From Selaginella moellendorffii (taxonomy: Eukaryota > Streptophyta > Lycopodiopsida > Selaginellales > Selaginellaceae): a DNA stretch of 64,000 nt. Location: positions 363,470 through 427,469 of the forward strand of contig NW_003314290.1 in the NCBI RefSeq assembly GCF_000143415.4, read 5' to 3'. A model generated the notes under the pieces. The model ran no database searches, was not told where the DNA came from, and saw only the letters and a list, made by a program, of their open reading frames with translations. This document shows positions 10,269 to 22,655 of this stretch, piece by piece; position 1 is the first letter of the stretch; every line of letters starts with the position of its first letter. Position numbers and translations under genes: made by a program.

Positions 10269-10849
10269 TGTAAGTGACTAAATTTTTCATTTTATTTTAG
10301 TTACTTAACCACACTTTCAACCACCTGAAGGAGTCTCACTCACAACCTCCATAAGTCATATTTCGGACTTGAGGACTTGTTAACCCCGAAAATAGCATCT
10401 ATGCCACTCAACTTTTGCACTTTGTCCAAGTGCTCTACGTGTCCGATCCCATGATCAATACCCAAAGGTACCATCGACATATCAATTTGTTACACTAAGG
10501 TCATGCCCATTCACCTTTGTCACACTGATGGTCCAACATCACCTACATCACAGTCCCATCTCCTAATGACTAAGCCATCCGCCCATGAGTGATCATCCCT
10601 TGACCAAACCTTAGCACCCTTAAAATGCCTGGAGACATAAGGAACACCCTGTGAGACACAAAATCCCTAGGCCCCAAAGTGGAGCTGGAAGGGCGCCACG
10701 TGGTAGTGGCCGAAGCGAAAGCCAAACGAGCGTAACACGTTTGGACTAAAAGCTCCAACTTGAAAGGTCGAGAGCGGGAGTGGAACTCCCAACAAAGTGC
10801 TCGAGGAATGAGTACGAAGCGAGCCATAAGTGAGGCTCTAAAAAGGGAC

Positions 10850-11353
10850 CCGAGATGGAGTCCGAGATGGACCCGAGATGGACCCGAGATGGAGTCCGAG
10901 ATGGACCCGAGATAGAGTCCGAGATGGACCCAAGATGGAGTCCGAGATGGACCCGAAGTGAAGTCCGATATGGAGTCCGAGATGGAGTCCGAGATGGACC
11001 CGAAATGGAGTCCAATATGGAGTCCGAGATGGAGTCCAAAATGGAGTCCGATATGGAGTCCGAGATGGAGTCCGAGATGGAGTCCGATATGGAGTCCGAG
11101 ATGGAGTCTGAGATGGACCGAGATGGAGTCCGAGATGGACCCGAGATGGAGTCCGAGATGGACCCGAGATGGACCCGAGATGGAGTCCAAGATGGACCCG
11201 AGATAGAGTCCGAGATGGACCTGAGATGGAGTCCGAGATGGACCCGAGGTGGAGTCCGAAATGGACCCGAGGTGGAGTCCGAGATGGAGTCCGAGATGGA
11301 ACCAGGACCGGGACCAGGACCGAGACCAAGACCGAGACCGAGTCCGAGTCCAA
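10850..11353. repeat. 12-bp LTR minisatellite (GATGGAGTCCGA / GATGGACCCGA)
   Basis: Tandem 12-mers of two main types alternate irregularly for about 500 bp, then shift to GACCGAGACC-type units. The 12-bp period keeps all frames open, which gives long meaningless Ser/Pro/Arg- or Glu/Met/Asp-rich ORFs on both strands. Related arrays occur in every B LTR, at about 17080-17690, 19310-19760, 26640-27120, 28540-29160, 40880-41230, 44470-45040 and 48280-48650. Confidence 0.9.
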
Positions 11354-11834
11354 NNNNNNNNNNNNNNNNNNNNNNNNNNNNNNNNNNNNNNNNNNNNNNN
11401 NNNNNNNNNNNNNNNNNNNNNNNNNNNNNNNNNNNNNNNNNNNNNNNNNNNNNNNNNNNNNNNNNNNNNNNNNNNNNNNNNNNNNNNNNNNNNNNNNNNN
11501 NNNNNNNNNNNNNNNNNNNNNNNNNNNNNNNNNNNNNNNNNNNNNNNNNNNNNNNNNNNNNNNNNNNNNNNNNNNNNNNNNNNNNNNNNNNNNNNNNNNN
11601 NNNNNNNNNNNNNNNNNNNNNNNNNNNNNNNNNNNNNNNNNNNNNNNNNNNNNNNNNNNNNNNNNNNNNNNNNNNNNNNNNNNNNNNNNNNNNNNNNNNN
11701 NNNNNNNNNNNNNNNNNNNNNNNNNNNNNNNNNNNNNNNNNNNNNNNNNNNNNNNNNNNNNNNNNNNNNNNNNNNNNNNNNNNNNNNNNNNNNNNNNNNN
11801 NNNNNNNNNNNNNNNNNNNNNNNNNNNNNNNNNN
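11354..11834. other. Assembly gap (481 N)
   Basis: A run of N inside the minisatellite of the B1 5' LTR. The paired 3' LTR suggests that the missing part includes the end of the minisatellite and the conserved GGGTGAAAGCCCAAAGC block. Proteins predicted across this gap are artefacts. Confidence 0.99.
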
Positions 11835-12742
11835 TTGGAGCCCAGTGGAGCCAGTTTGGTCCAGGTAACCCAGGCTCAGTGTTGGGTGATGAGCTGACCA
11901 CTGGGAAGCCCAAGACTAGAGTGAACACGGACCGACAAGCTGGGTAGCTTGGTGAAGTGTTCAAGAACTGGGTCTAGTTCCCCTGGGAGATCGATTGGCC
12001 GATGCTCCCAGTCCAAGTGTGGGTGGCACTACTTACTTGGATACCAGGTGTGGCTCAATGGAACCTCGCTCTAAGCCCATGGCTAGAGCACCCAAGGGTG
12101 GAAGGCGGGGAGAGTACCCAGGTGGCTCGCGTAAGGCCACGGTGTTTCGAAATGTTGTCCCAAAGGCCTAGACTGTGGAAAGGAAGAGGAGCAGTCCTCT
12201 GGGGCAGTGACCAAGGACGCAGTCGTGTGGTGAGGAAGTCCCAGAGGACCGTGGGACTTAGTGGTCGGGCCTGTGGGCCTCGATCCAGTGGCAGTGTTGG
12301 CAAACACGGCCAAGGGCAGAAAGGGACTTAGTGGGGACTGACAGAGGGATATTGGGGAAGGCTATTCCCCTTGTTGGTGGGCATCCTAAGGATGCTAAGG
12401 AGTGGATCTGAGATGACCACTCACGGATGGTTTGCCTAGCCTTGGAGAGCCAAGACTATGATGCAAGTGGTATTGGACTACTAGTGTGGCAAAGGTGATT
12501 GGGCATGGCCTTAGCATAACAAGCTGCCATGTCGGTGGTACTTTTGAGTGTCGGTCATGGGATCGGACACGTGGAGCACTTGGACCAAGTGCAAATGTTG
12601 AGTGGCATGGATGCCATTCTCGGGGCTAGCAAGTCCCAAGTCATGAATTGGACTTATGGAGGTTGTGAATGAGACTCCTCCAAGTGGTCGGAGGTGTGGT
12701 TAAGTGACTAAAGTAGAATGGAAAATTTAGTCGCTTACAGTT

Positions 12743-12755
12743 TGGTATCGGAGCC
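12743..12755 (+). promoter_or_regulatory. Primer-binding site of B1
   Basis: TGGTATCGGAGCC lies 3 nt after the LTR end. It matches the plant initiator-tRNA(Met) complement TGGTATCAGAGCC with one change. The family-A element has the unchanged form at the same position. Confidence 0.8.
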
Positions 12756-15159
12756 GTTCCTTAGTCCGACTTTTATTGGTGCTCAAGTATATCACCATTG
12801 ATATTAGCATTGGAAGGTCCTAGGAGTGGGCTTATCCTTGAGGAGTAGCATGCCGAGAGGACATGGCTCTCCACTCAAGTTCATGTGCGACTTAGGCACG
12901 ATGTGGTGGATAGAAAAGGGGCCGGTAAGGGAACGACTTTGGGATCTTGGGAACAGTATATGGTTTTCCTCAAAGAGTTGAGGATGTGATCCAGATGAGC
13001 GTTTGACTCAGTAAATGGCCAATGTAGTTGTGGTAAACAACTAAAGTTGGGATCACAGGAAAGATAAAAACTCCAAAGCAATAAGGGAGTCACAAGATTA
13101 TCCTCATATAGTTGAGGTTGGTGCTCATGAATGTGAGACCAGAAGTAATGACCGTGGGAGGTCAAATACGGAAGAGGACTCAAGTCCTTGAAATGGTAGC
13201 CGGAGCTACCTTTAATAAATGCGGGAACAACCCAAGGAGTTGGGGGGTGTACTTAGAGATGAGTTGGTATTCTCATCGCATGGACAAGTAATCCTAAGGA
13301 GCAAAGGTTGGCCCCAGAGAACAAAATCAAATGTCAGAGTAACACCTGTGAAAATAGTCCTTTTGAGTAGGACAGGAATGCAAGAAGTGTATTCCAGTGA
13401 GCTAGTGCCTCACAAGTAGGACCTTACGGGTCTGTGGATTAACCAAGTCCAAAACTGCTAGATGACTCAAGTAGAGTCAAGGGATGGTCCTAAAAGGACT
13501 GATGGAAACATTTGGACTGAGGTGTGTGGTGCCCCATGAAGGATGGGCAGGATTTTAAGATCCAAGTATGAGAACAGTAGGTATTTCACTGATGGCAGAC
13601 GTGGGAAAGAGTTTCCCAGAGGAAAACAACTTTGACACAAAGTTGTGCATAAACTCTATGGTGCAGTGCTAATGGATAATTGGCATAAGTGACAACCATA
13701 TTAGTCTTGGCAAAAAGACCTAGACACAAGTAAGGAGTGTCATAAAGGTAGGCTCGTGGAGCCGAGGGTGTGGAGACACCGAAGGTGCCAAAGCGTGCTA
13801 CCTTGAGGTCAAGTTGGTGGGTTCATGAGAACCCTATCCAAAGGAATCCCAATGGCATAGCCTAAGTTAGAAGGCATGTGGTTAGAGTGTGGTGACCCAG
13901 ATAATGATGGAGGTGTGGAAGCATCAGCAATGAGTTGTAGGACTTGACAACTATGAGGCAACTAAGCAAAATAATTCGTTAAATTGGTAGAAGGTAACTA
14001 CCTAAAACTTCTTATTGGGATAAGGAAGTTAGATATACCCTTAAGGGGGATAACTTGCTTATGTTGCAATATAGTAAGTCAATGTCGAAAGAGGAATGCT
14101 CATTGTCAGAAAGACCTCATTGGGACATCTAAACACTCTAGAACACTAAAAGGTGGTGTTTAGTGTTGCAAAGGCAATGGATAATGCCCAAGGGACAAAG
14201 TCCCTAGCAAATGATGGATAGGAGGTGCTATCCAAATGTCCAAGGTTGCGGTGACGGGAGAAGTCCGTATACCCAAATCGAACAAAGCCAAAGACGGGAT
14301 TTTGGTGGGGCTAGTGATGGGCATATGAAGGCCCATAAGTAGCAACGGTAATCCTAGTATGGGGGATTACAAGGTGAGCAACCCCGGATTGAGGAACCAC
14401 TCCCTAGGTGGTCGAGTAGGTTCATCCTTACGAATACTTGCCAAGGCATGGTAGAAAATGCAAAACTATCTTCCTAGTCTGGAAGAGAATAACCGAAGGA
14501 AATGTATGAGGCAAAACAAAAAGCAAGTAATATAAGGATAGAACCGAACCATAGGAATTGACAGGCATGACCAAGGGTGGTTATGCAAGTTGGGAGTGGA
14601 GAATCAAGTGGGTGCTCAAGCATGTTGTTACTAACGACTAGGATTTCATGGAGAGTCTAAAACATAGGATTGTCCATGTTAGACTATATGGCAATTGAAA
14701 AGCTTGTGAAAGGAGAGACCTTAGCAAGCTAAAGAACATAGTTCTTTGAACGTTCCTCCTAGGTAGATAAGTACCTAGACGTCCAAGTGTAAATGGTTTA
14801 TAGAGCGCACGAAATCAGAGTGGCGCAGCAGAAGCGTGGTCTTGAAGCTTGCAAGAGGCGAGGCTATCAAGGTTAGGAAAGTAGTTCCCGAGTGTTCAAA
14901 GAGAGGGCTTTGAATGAAAGTCAATGGTTAAGGACTTTCACGCTTATGCATGAACCATGTTACGGTGGCCAGATAACTTGCTAAGTGAGATTGGCAAGTT
15001 GGGGGAACGAATACCCTAGTTGAAGGAGCCAACTTCAAAGGGGTGGCCCATGAGGCCAAGCATGGAGGAGTCCATGCATGATCACAAATTTGTCAAGTGA
15101 GAGGACTTGGCAGTGCGGAGGAACTAGGTTCCTAAGTTGTGATTTGTAGCGCGCTTTAA

Positions 15160-15300
15160 ATATAAGTTGGTGCACCGGCGTGGGGAGTCACGCCAGGCAT
15201 CCTAGGTGATGCTGTCCGTAGATGCATATACGAAAGTTGGGTTCGAGTCCCGACCCTTTAGTGCTTGGGTTCGAGTCCCAAATCACTAGGGTGTGGTGAT
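15160..15300 (+). other. Structured block with tandem T-arm-like hairpins (B1)
   Basis: GTTGGG-TTCGAGT-CCCGAC at 15236-15254 has the stem and 7-nt loop of a tRNA T-arm, and TTGGG-TTCGAGT-CCCAA follows at about 15265. Upstream lie GGCGTGGGGAGTCACGCC and other short stems. The loop matches the RNA polymerase III B box GGTTCGANTCC. No complete tRNA cloverleaf is recognised. The block is also present in B2, B4 and family A, so it may be a functional RNA element of the retrotransposons. Confidence 0.6.
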
Positions 15301-16605
15301 GGTTTGGAATATGAGGACACTCATATTTCGGTGGTCATGGACTCTTAATGAGGATATTGGCTTGGGCACACCGCCAAGTGGGGGATGCCCCGGAGTCGTG
15401 ATGCACGGTTAGATTGCTTAGTGTGGCTCAGCATATCTAACTTGAACACTTTAGTGCCAGTGGCACCAAAGACGTGGTGAATGAGATGGGGACACCCAGT
15501 CTCAGTTGCTATGGACCCTTGGCCGGAAGGGCTAGCTTGGGTGCACCGCCAAGTGTGGGGGATGCCCCCGGGGTCGTAGTTAACAAGTTAAAGGTCTGAA
15601 AGACCTAGTACCTATTAGCAAACCTGTTAAGGTGCCGAGGTGAGATCACTAGGTGATCTTGTGGCTAAATAAGGACAAAGTCCTTGTTTGAGTTAAGGAA
15701 TAAGGTTTCTAGTTCAAAGTGTTGATTTGAACTATTGATGATGGTGTGGCTTGGTCAAGGTGACCAAGTGGGAAAAGCACCTTAGGGAAATGAGCTATGT
15801 CATTGCGATGGCATAGTGTGTCCAAGGAAAGTAGTCTCTAAAGAGACCCATGGGAGGGTCACAAAGTTGGGCCGTGGATAGAGCCCACAGTAGAAGATGC
15901 TAAAGAGACTTACTAGGGGTGAACACCCTAGTCTTGGCAAAGCAGAGCCTTTGCTATGGAATCAAAAGAATACCTCAAGGAGGGAGGTAGAGATTCGATA
16001 TTGCTTGGTACAACAATCAACGAATAGGAGCAAAAGATGAGTGGCCAAGATAGGGCCGTGGAATCCCTTGGAAGGAATCCAAGTGACAAAGTTAGGCGAG
16101 GAACACTAATGTGTTGGACGCTAACAAATTGCGGGAAAGGAAGTGTGTTTCCAAGGATGGATTCCGAATTGCTCTGATTTGGCGAAAGTGGAAGCTCCAA
16201 GGGAGGGAGCGATAAGGTAGCCAAATGATAGGGCCATGGACAACCCTAGCACAAAGTATGATAAATGGAACTTAGTGCCTAAGGTGGCACGAAATAGAAG
16301 AGAGGATGATAGTGCCCTCAAGTAATGAACTTCTTAGGATGGGGAAGTGGAGTTGCACAATCGGTGCAATGCAAGGTGTTGGAGACACCTAGGAAATTGA
16401 CTTCCAAAAGTCAAAAGAGTAAAAGTTCCAAGGTGCAAACGTTCAATAGATGGAAATTGAGACTACTCGATGAGTAGTGAGATTGACTTAGAGAAGGGTT
16501 TCTAAGAGGTTTAGCGAGAACTAAACTAATAAAAGGAGAGAACCACTACATGTGGTCCAATCAGTCTCTAAGTTGGAGAGACTACCCTCCTTAGAGGATA
16601 GGCAA

Positions 16606-16785
16606 GGCATGGTGAGTCTTTGGTGTCAAACCATTGAGGAATATGCAAAAGGCATGGTGAGCCTTTGGTGTCAAACCATTGAGGAATATGCAAAAGGCAT
16701 GGTGAGCCTTCAATGTCAAACTATTGACGAATATGGAGAAGGCATGGTGAGCCTTCAATGTCAAACCATTGACAAATATTGGCTA
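16606..16785. repeat. 45-bp tandem repeat, four units
   Basis: Units starting GGCATGGTGAG lie at 16606, 16651, 16696 and 16741 with period 45. Copies B2 and B4 carry a single unit at the same place, so the expansion is specific to B1. Confidence 0.85.
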
Positions 16786-16883
16786 GGTGCTAAGGATGGA
16801 AATGGTAACACATGCGGGTGTTACTTTATAAAATGGTTTACCGTTCGATGAGGACATCAAACTTCGTCTATAGGTGGTGGAGT

Positions 16884-18707
16884 TGTGAGACACAAAATCC
16901 CTAGGCCCCAAAGTGGAGCTGGAAGGGCGCCACGTGGTAGTGGCCGAAGCAAAAGCCAAACGAGCGTAACACGTTTGGACTAAAAGCTCCGACTTGAAAG
17001 GTCGAGAGCGGGAGTGGAACTCCCAACAAAGTACTCGAGGAATGAGCACGAAGCGAGTCATAAGTGAGGCTCTAAAAAGGGACCCAAGATGGAGTTCGAG
17101 ATGGACCCGAGATGGACCCAAGATGGAGTCCGAGATGGACCCGAGATAGAGTCCGAGATGGACCCGAGATGGAGTCCGAGATGGACCCGAAGTGAAGTCC
17201 GATATGGAGTCCGAGATGGAGTCCGAGATGGACCCGAAATGGAGTCCAATATGGAGTCCGAGATGGAGTCCAAAATGGAGTCCGATATGGAGTCCGAGAT
17301 GGAGTCCGAGATGGAGTCCGATATGGAGTCCGAGATGGAGTCCGATATGGAGTCCGAGATGGAGTCTGAGATGGACCGAGATGGACCCGAGATGGAGTCC
17401 GAGATGGACCCGAGATGGACCCGAGATGGAGTCCAAGATGGATCCGAGATAGAGTCCGAGATGGACCCGAGGTGGAGTCCGAGATGGACCCGAGGTGGAG
17501 TCCGAGATGGACCCGAGGTGGAGTCCGAGATGGACCCGAGGTGGAGTCCGAGATGGAGTCCGAGATGGAACCGAGACCGGGACCAGGACCAAGACCGAGA
17601 CCGAGACCGAGACCGAGACTGAGACCGAGTCTGAGTCCAAATCTGGGACCGAGACCGAGTCCGAGTCCGAGTCCGAGTCTGAATACTAATACAGGCAGTT
17701 GGGTGAAAGCCCAAAGCAATCGTCCCCCAGAGGGGGGCGGGGGCTACGGGGGGTTCCAAAAGTATAGTAGGGAGAGTGTGGGGGTTGGAGCCCAGTGGAG
17801 CCAGTTTGGCCAGGAAAGGCCAGTTTGGCCCAGGCAAGCTAGGCCCAGTGTTGGGTGATGAGCTGACCACTGGGAAGCCCAAGACTAGAGTGAACACGGA
17901 CCGACAAGCTGGGTAGCTTGGTGAAGTGTTCAAGAACCGGCTCTAGTTCCCCCGGGAGATCGACTGGCCGATGCTCCCAGTCCAAGTGTGGGTGGCACTA
18001 CCTACTTGGATACCAGGCGTGGCTTAACGGAACCTTGCTCTAAGCCCATGGCTAGAGCACCCAAGGGCGGAAGGCGGGGAGAGTACCCAGGTGGCTCGCA
18101 TAAGGCCACGGTGTTCCGAAATGTTGTCCCAAAGGCCTAGACTGTGGAAAGGAAGAGGAGCAGTCCTTTGGGGCAGTGACCAAGGACGCAGTCATGTGGT
18201 GAGGAAGTCCCAGAGGACCGTGGGACTTAGTGGTCGGGCCTGTGGGCCTCGATCCAGTGGCAGTGTTGGCAAACACGGCCAAGGGCAGAAAGGGACTTAG
18301 TGGGGACTGACGGAGGGATATTGGGGAAGGCTATTCCCCTTGTTAGTGGGCATCCTAAGGATGCTAAGGAGTGGATCTGAAATGACCACTCACGGATGGT
18401 TTGCCTAGTCTTGGAGAGCCAAGACTGTGATGCAAGTGGTATTGGACTACCAGTGTGGCAAAGGTGATTGGGCATGGCTTAGTGTAACAAGCTGCCATGT
18501 CGGTGGTACCTTTGAGTGTCGGTCATGGGATCGGACACGTGGAGCACTTGGACCAAGTGCAAATGTTGAATGGCATGGATGCCATTCTCGGGGCTAGCAA
18601 GTCCCAAGTCCTGAATTGGACTTATGGAGGTTGTGAATGAAACTCCTCCAAGTGGTCGGAGGTGTGGTTAAGTGACTAAAGTAGAATGGAAAATTTAGTC
18701 GCTTACA
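16884..18707 (+). repeat. 3' LTR of B1
   Basis: 1,824 bp, TGTGAGACAC...CGCTTACA. After the minisatellite comes a block shared with all A and B LTRs: GGGTGAAAGCCCAAAGC, a G-run, then GGGGGTTCCAAAAGTATAGTA. The TATA-like AAGTATAGTA, kept even in decayed copies, is a candidate core promoter. Confidence 0.88.
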
Positions 18708-19975
18708 CACCCTTCCCCAATATCCTTTTTTCGATCCTCACCAAGTCCCTCTTTATCCATAGTTGTGGTTGCCAACACTGCCACTAAGTCAAAGCCCAAA
18801 GGCCCGACCATTAAGTCCCACTGTCCTTTAGGACTTCCTCACTATATGACTGTATTTTTGGTTACTACACTAGAGGACTGCTCTTTTTCTTTTCCATAGT
18901 TTAAGACTTTGAAACAACATTTTGAAACACCGTGGCCCTACATGAGCCTCATGGGTACTCTCCTCACCTTCCGCCTTTAGGTGCCTTAGCCATATAGCTA
19001 AAGCAAGGTTCTGATAAGCCATATTAGGTATTCAAGTAGGTAATGCTACCCACACTTGGATTGGGAGGATCATTCGATCTCCTGAGGGAGCTAGAGCTGG
19101 TTCTTGAACACTTCACCAAACTATCTTACTTGTCTATCCATATTCACTCTAGCCTTGGACTCTTCAATGGTTATATCATCATCTAACATATAGGTATAAC
19201 CCTTCTTGGTCACACTGGCATTTCCTAGCCAAATTGGCTATACTAGAGTCCTCCCCCAACTATACTTCTGGAGCTCACCAACCCCCCAAGGTCTAAAAGA
19301 CAAATGCTTTGGACTCGAACTCGAACTCGGACTCAATCTCAATCTCGGTCTCGGTCTCGGTCTCGGTCTCAATCTCGGTCTTGACCTCGGACTCCATCTC
19401 AGGTCCATCTTAGACTCCATCTCGGACTCCATCTCGAGTCCATCTCAAACTCCATCTTGGGTCCATCTCAAACTCCATCTTGGGTCCATCTTGGACTCCA
19501 TCTTGGGTCCATCTTAGACTCCATCTTAGGTCCATCTCGGACTTTATCTTGGATCCATCTCAGACTCCATCTTGGACTCCACCTCGGACTCCATCTCGGA
19601 CTCCATCTCGGGTCCATCTCGGACTCCATCTCAAACTCCATCTCGAGTCCATCTTAGGGTCCATCTTGAACTCTATCTCGAGTCCATCTCGGACTCTATT
19701 TGGGAACCATCTCAAGCTTCATCTCGGATTCCATCTCAGGTCCATCTTAAAATCCATCTTAAATCCTCTTGTGTCCCTTTTCTAAAATCTCACTTACTGC
19801 TTGCTGCATGCTCGTTCCTTGAGCACTTCATTGGGAGTTCCACTTTTACTCTTGACTATCTAAGTCAAAGTTCTTAGTCCAAATGTGTTATACTCGTTTG
19901 GCTTCCACTTCAGCCACTACCACATGGCACTCTTTTGGCTTCACTTTGAGGCTTAGGGATTTGTGTTTCACATAT

Positions 19976-21949
19976 ATCATTTTTTGTAAGTTGGGTGATA
20001 TCCAAATTAGCAAGGGTGGCTAACTCTATTGGTAATTTCTTTGTTAATGATAGTCAGAAGATGTTTGAGTGGTATTGCATTTGCATTAGATAAAAAAACA
20101 CCTTTAACTTATTTAAGTTGGTGCATTTCTCACAAAGTGTAAACATTGTAAACTTTTTCTTGAGTTGTTTCTTTAACAGTATTCTAAATTAGAGTATGTA
20201 TCAACAAGGATGTCAATTTTCCCTAGAAGAGGGAAAGTGTTATAAATATGACTGTGGGTATTGAAAGTTATCTATCAGCAAATCTTTTTAAATATTCTTT
20301 CCTTATTGCCATGGCATAGTATTGGGTTCCATACATTGAGCCTGCTAGACCTTTTATCAGTTTCTTTTCAAATTAGTTGAGAAACTAGTTATCATATGTG
20401 CACTTAGATCAGAAGAGCACTAATCCTAAGTTGTCATTAATCAAGCATACTTAACATGGTGATGAAAAACTCATATTGTTAATTTGCACTTGCTAGTGTT
20501 GGGAACCCCTACAATATTGAATTTGGTCCCTCAATACTCATTAGATGATAATTTACATATCCCTCAAGACACTCTTGCTATTATTCCCTAAATGTTTGTT
20601 TTGTTCGATCCTATTAGCTATTTATAGAAAATATCTAGATCTGCTAGTTAGGCATATTTACAGAATGCAAAGATTATCTTAAACATGATGATGTTGTTCC
20701 CGCATCCAGATTTACAATTTAACACTATTTCATATTTAATAAATTTTTATGATTGTTCCAAAGATTAACTCCTAAGACTAGAGTGCCCAAAACATGCATT
20801 CTTGATTACTAGGGGGGAGAATTCCAAATGTATACTAGGGATAATGGGTAAGTCAGCCATAGCTTACCAACTTGAGAGGCATAGTTTAAATTTTGCTTGC
20901 ATGCTTATCCTTGTTTAGCATCCAGCTTGGGTCTAAACTTCATACCATACTAACTGGTAGAATGCTTATATCCTTGTGTTATGCCATTGATATACTGAAA
21001 TAATGTCAAACTTTATTTAGCTTTGTTTTGTGTGTTAGTCTTGGCATTGGATGTTAAATGCTCTAGGATTATTTTAATGTCACTTTATACTTCTGTCCCT
21101 TCACTCCTTGGTTGAATGCTTAGGAATCATTCCATACTCTAATTTCTTCACTCCTTGATTGTATACTTAAGAGTTTGGCTATTCAATGGCCCAAAGCCTT
21201 AAACTTATAGTTCTATTTTGCTACCTTTAATCTATATATCCAAGGGTTTAAATTCTGCTCTATAGTTATTCTACAGTAAATCATTATAAGATAAAAGGTG
21301 AAAATTATGTGCACTATATGCCAGTAAGGTTTAAATAAACTATTATAAACAAGAAATTAATGTTGTTTACATGGTCATACCCTTTTAACAAAATGTAGAA
21401 ATATTAAGAGAGAAATGAGTGATATAGTATCTATCCCATAATTAAAAATTTCACTATACACACTAAGTGTTAAAGCCATCTTACCTATATTGACACAAAC
21501 TTTGATGCATAATATGAAAGTTAAAGACAAAAATATCTTAAAGACATTGAATTATCAATAATAAAGTGTAGATTAAAACACAAGTATTCCAAGTAAGTCT
21601 TTGGGCTTGTCAATTGGTATGGATATGCAATTTCATATAAAGGATGTATTAAGAAAAAAGCTCTTCCACCAAAATCAGTTTACATAAGCCTAAGGAAGGT
21701 ATGAGTCATATCTAATGATGACAAATAAGATACAAAAATGCAAATAGGACAAAAATGTGGTAAAAGTGGAAAAGGTGGAGAAAGTTGTTGGAGAAGTGGA
21801 AAAATTAGAGAAGGTAAAAGTGGAGGATATGATACTCAAACTAAAGGTCAATAGTTTTGACACAGTCATGGCTTAATTATGGCCCCATTCCAGTTTCAAA
21901 TAATTATTTAGAAGTTAATAAAAGAATCATGGAAATCATGGAATGTCTG
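19976..21949. other. AT-rich spacer without recognisable genes
   Basis: No ORF, RNA gene or conserved transposon domain is recognised. Much of it could be decayed retrotransposon, since a copia relic in minus orientation starts at its right edge. Some short purine-rich tandem patches (GTGGAAAAGGTGGAGAAAG) occur near 21760-21830. Confidence 0.5.
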
Positions 21950-22590
21950 TCTTAACTTGTTTTGTCATTCGATGATCAATCGATCATTCTTCTTAGTTCT
22001 CTCGGCTTTCTCGAGATGCATCACTCAAGTCTGCCACCACATGAACACCACACAGCATGCTTCACAGCTTGCATTTGTTCATCCTTACCCTCTTGCCATG
22101 GACAGGGCAGCTAAAGAACCAAACTCAGAAAGGAATCCTGGTAGCTGTGTGGAGACCGACAATTTCTTCCCTCTAACTACCTCTTTACATCATCTCCATA
22201 TATTTATATACACTTAGCATGCCTCTTAAATGCTCACTTTTGCCACTTCTCCTACTCTCCTTCTCAGCCGTGACATTCTAGGAGTCCCATCTCTACACGA
22301 TGCTGCTGAAACTTATCTCTTGCTAGAGACGTTGTCATGATATTGGCAGTCATTTGCTGTGTAGAAACATAAGATAAAAGAACCTTGTTTACCAGGACTT
22401 ATTCTGAAATGCACTCAAAGTGTTTTGTACGTCCATAGAATTTCAGTTTTTTCAAGAGCTAATAGCACTTCTATTGTCACATAGAAGTGGCACAGATTTC
22501 TTCACAGAACATGAATCTGTGTCAAGACTCAAACACCATGATTCTGAGATGGAGCATAAAGTAAGACTTGTTTCATATTTCAAACGATGT
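21950..22590 (-). pseudogene. Ty1/copia retrotransposon relic (RNase H end of pol plus 3' LTR)
   Basis: Read on the minus strand, 22590-22280 translates with frameshifts and stops into the end of a copia pol: LLCDNRSAI, a decayed counterpart of the residues before TKHI, and TANIMTTSLARDKFQ. These match the conserved RNase H motifs CDNxSA and ADIxTKxL. A purine-rich tract at about 22237-22262 precedes TGAGCATTTAAG at 22236, a plausible LTR start, and a TATA-like TATATAAATATATGG follows within it. The rest of the element is lost. Confidence 0.7.
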
Positions 22591-22655
22591 AATATTGCTA
22601 GTCTTTAAGTTATTAAGGAGCACAAAGTGGACCAAGATGCTGATCACCTACGGAG

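Larger units (their letters stand above)
10650..12739 (+). repeat. 5' LTR of B1
   Basis: Starts TGTGAGACACAAAATCC and ends TTTAGTCGCTTACA. It contains a minisatellite (about 10850-11353) and an assembly gap. Its length is uncertain because the gap is an estimate: the matching stretch of the 3' LTR is only about 145 bp. Downstream blocks are shared with every other B LTR in the window. Confidence 0.88.
12740..16883 (+). other. Non-coding internal region of B1
   Basis: About 4.1 kb with no recognisable retrotransposon protein. The longest open stretches are below about 110 residues and match no domain I know. Two related blocks near the 3' end (about 15160-15420 and 15470-15590) contain GCACACCGCCAAGTG and GGGGATGCCCC and resemble a block in family A. 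The region is repeated, more diverged, in copies B2, B3 and B4. Confidence 0.8.
10650..18707 (+). mobile_element. Complete non-autonomous LTR retrotransposon, family B (copy B1)
   Basis: The element has two LTRs (10650-12739, 16884-18707), a primer-binding site directly after the first and a purine-rich tract (GGTGGTGGAG) directly before the second. CACCC flanks both ends (10645-10649, 18708-18712). The LTRs differ by few substitutions outside the minisatellite and gap, suggesting a recent insertion. The internal 4.1 kb has no gag, protease, RT or integrase ORF, which is the structure of a LARD (large retrotransposon derivative). It must rely on proteins of another element; family A in this window is the obvious candidate. 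Confidence 0.88.
10269..19970 (-). mobile_element. Solo LTR of family B (copy B5), split by insertion of B1
   Basis: 10269-10649 and 18708-19970 are the two halves of one family-B LTR in minus orientation, about 1.64 kb when the insertion is removed. On the plus strand it begins TGTAAGTGACTAA and ends GTGTTTCA, the complement of the TG...CA termini. CATAT flanks both outer ends (10264-10268 and 19971-19975), a 5-bp target-site duplication. Only one LTR is present and no internal region, as expected after LTR-LTR recombination. The 12-bp minisatellite lies at about 19310-19760. Confidence 0.85.

Noticed and set aside
10570-11964. Long ORFs on both strands over the minisatellite and N gap
   Set aside because: A 12-bp period keeps frames open; the proteins are simple repeats and partly made of X. 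The same occurs at 16783-17933, 26499-27121, 28454-29299 and 44258-45315.
12564-12625. GGCATGGATGCC as a member of the 22-bp palindrome family
   Set aside because: It is a short palindrome inside every B LTR and lacks the rest of the consensus; it belongs to the LTR.
15236-15254. tRNA gene
   Set aside because: Only the T-arm/B-box is clear; I found no acceptor-stem pairing or standard A box. Kept as a tRNA-like element.
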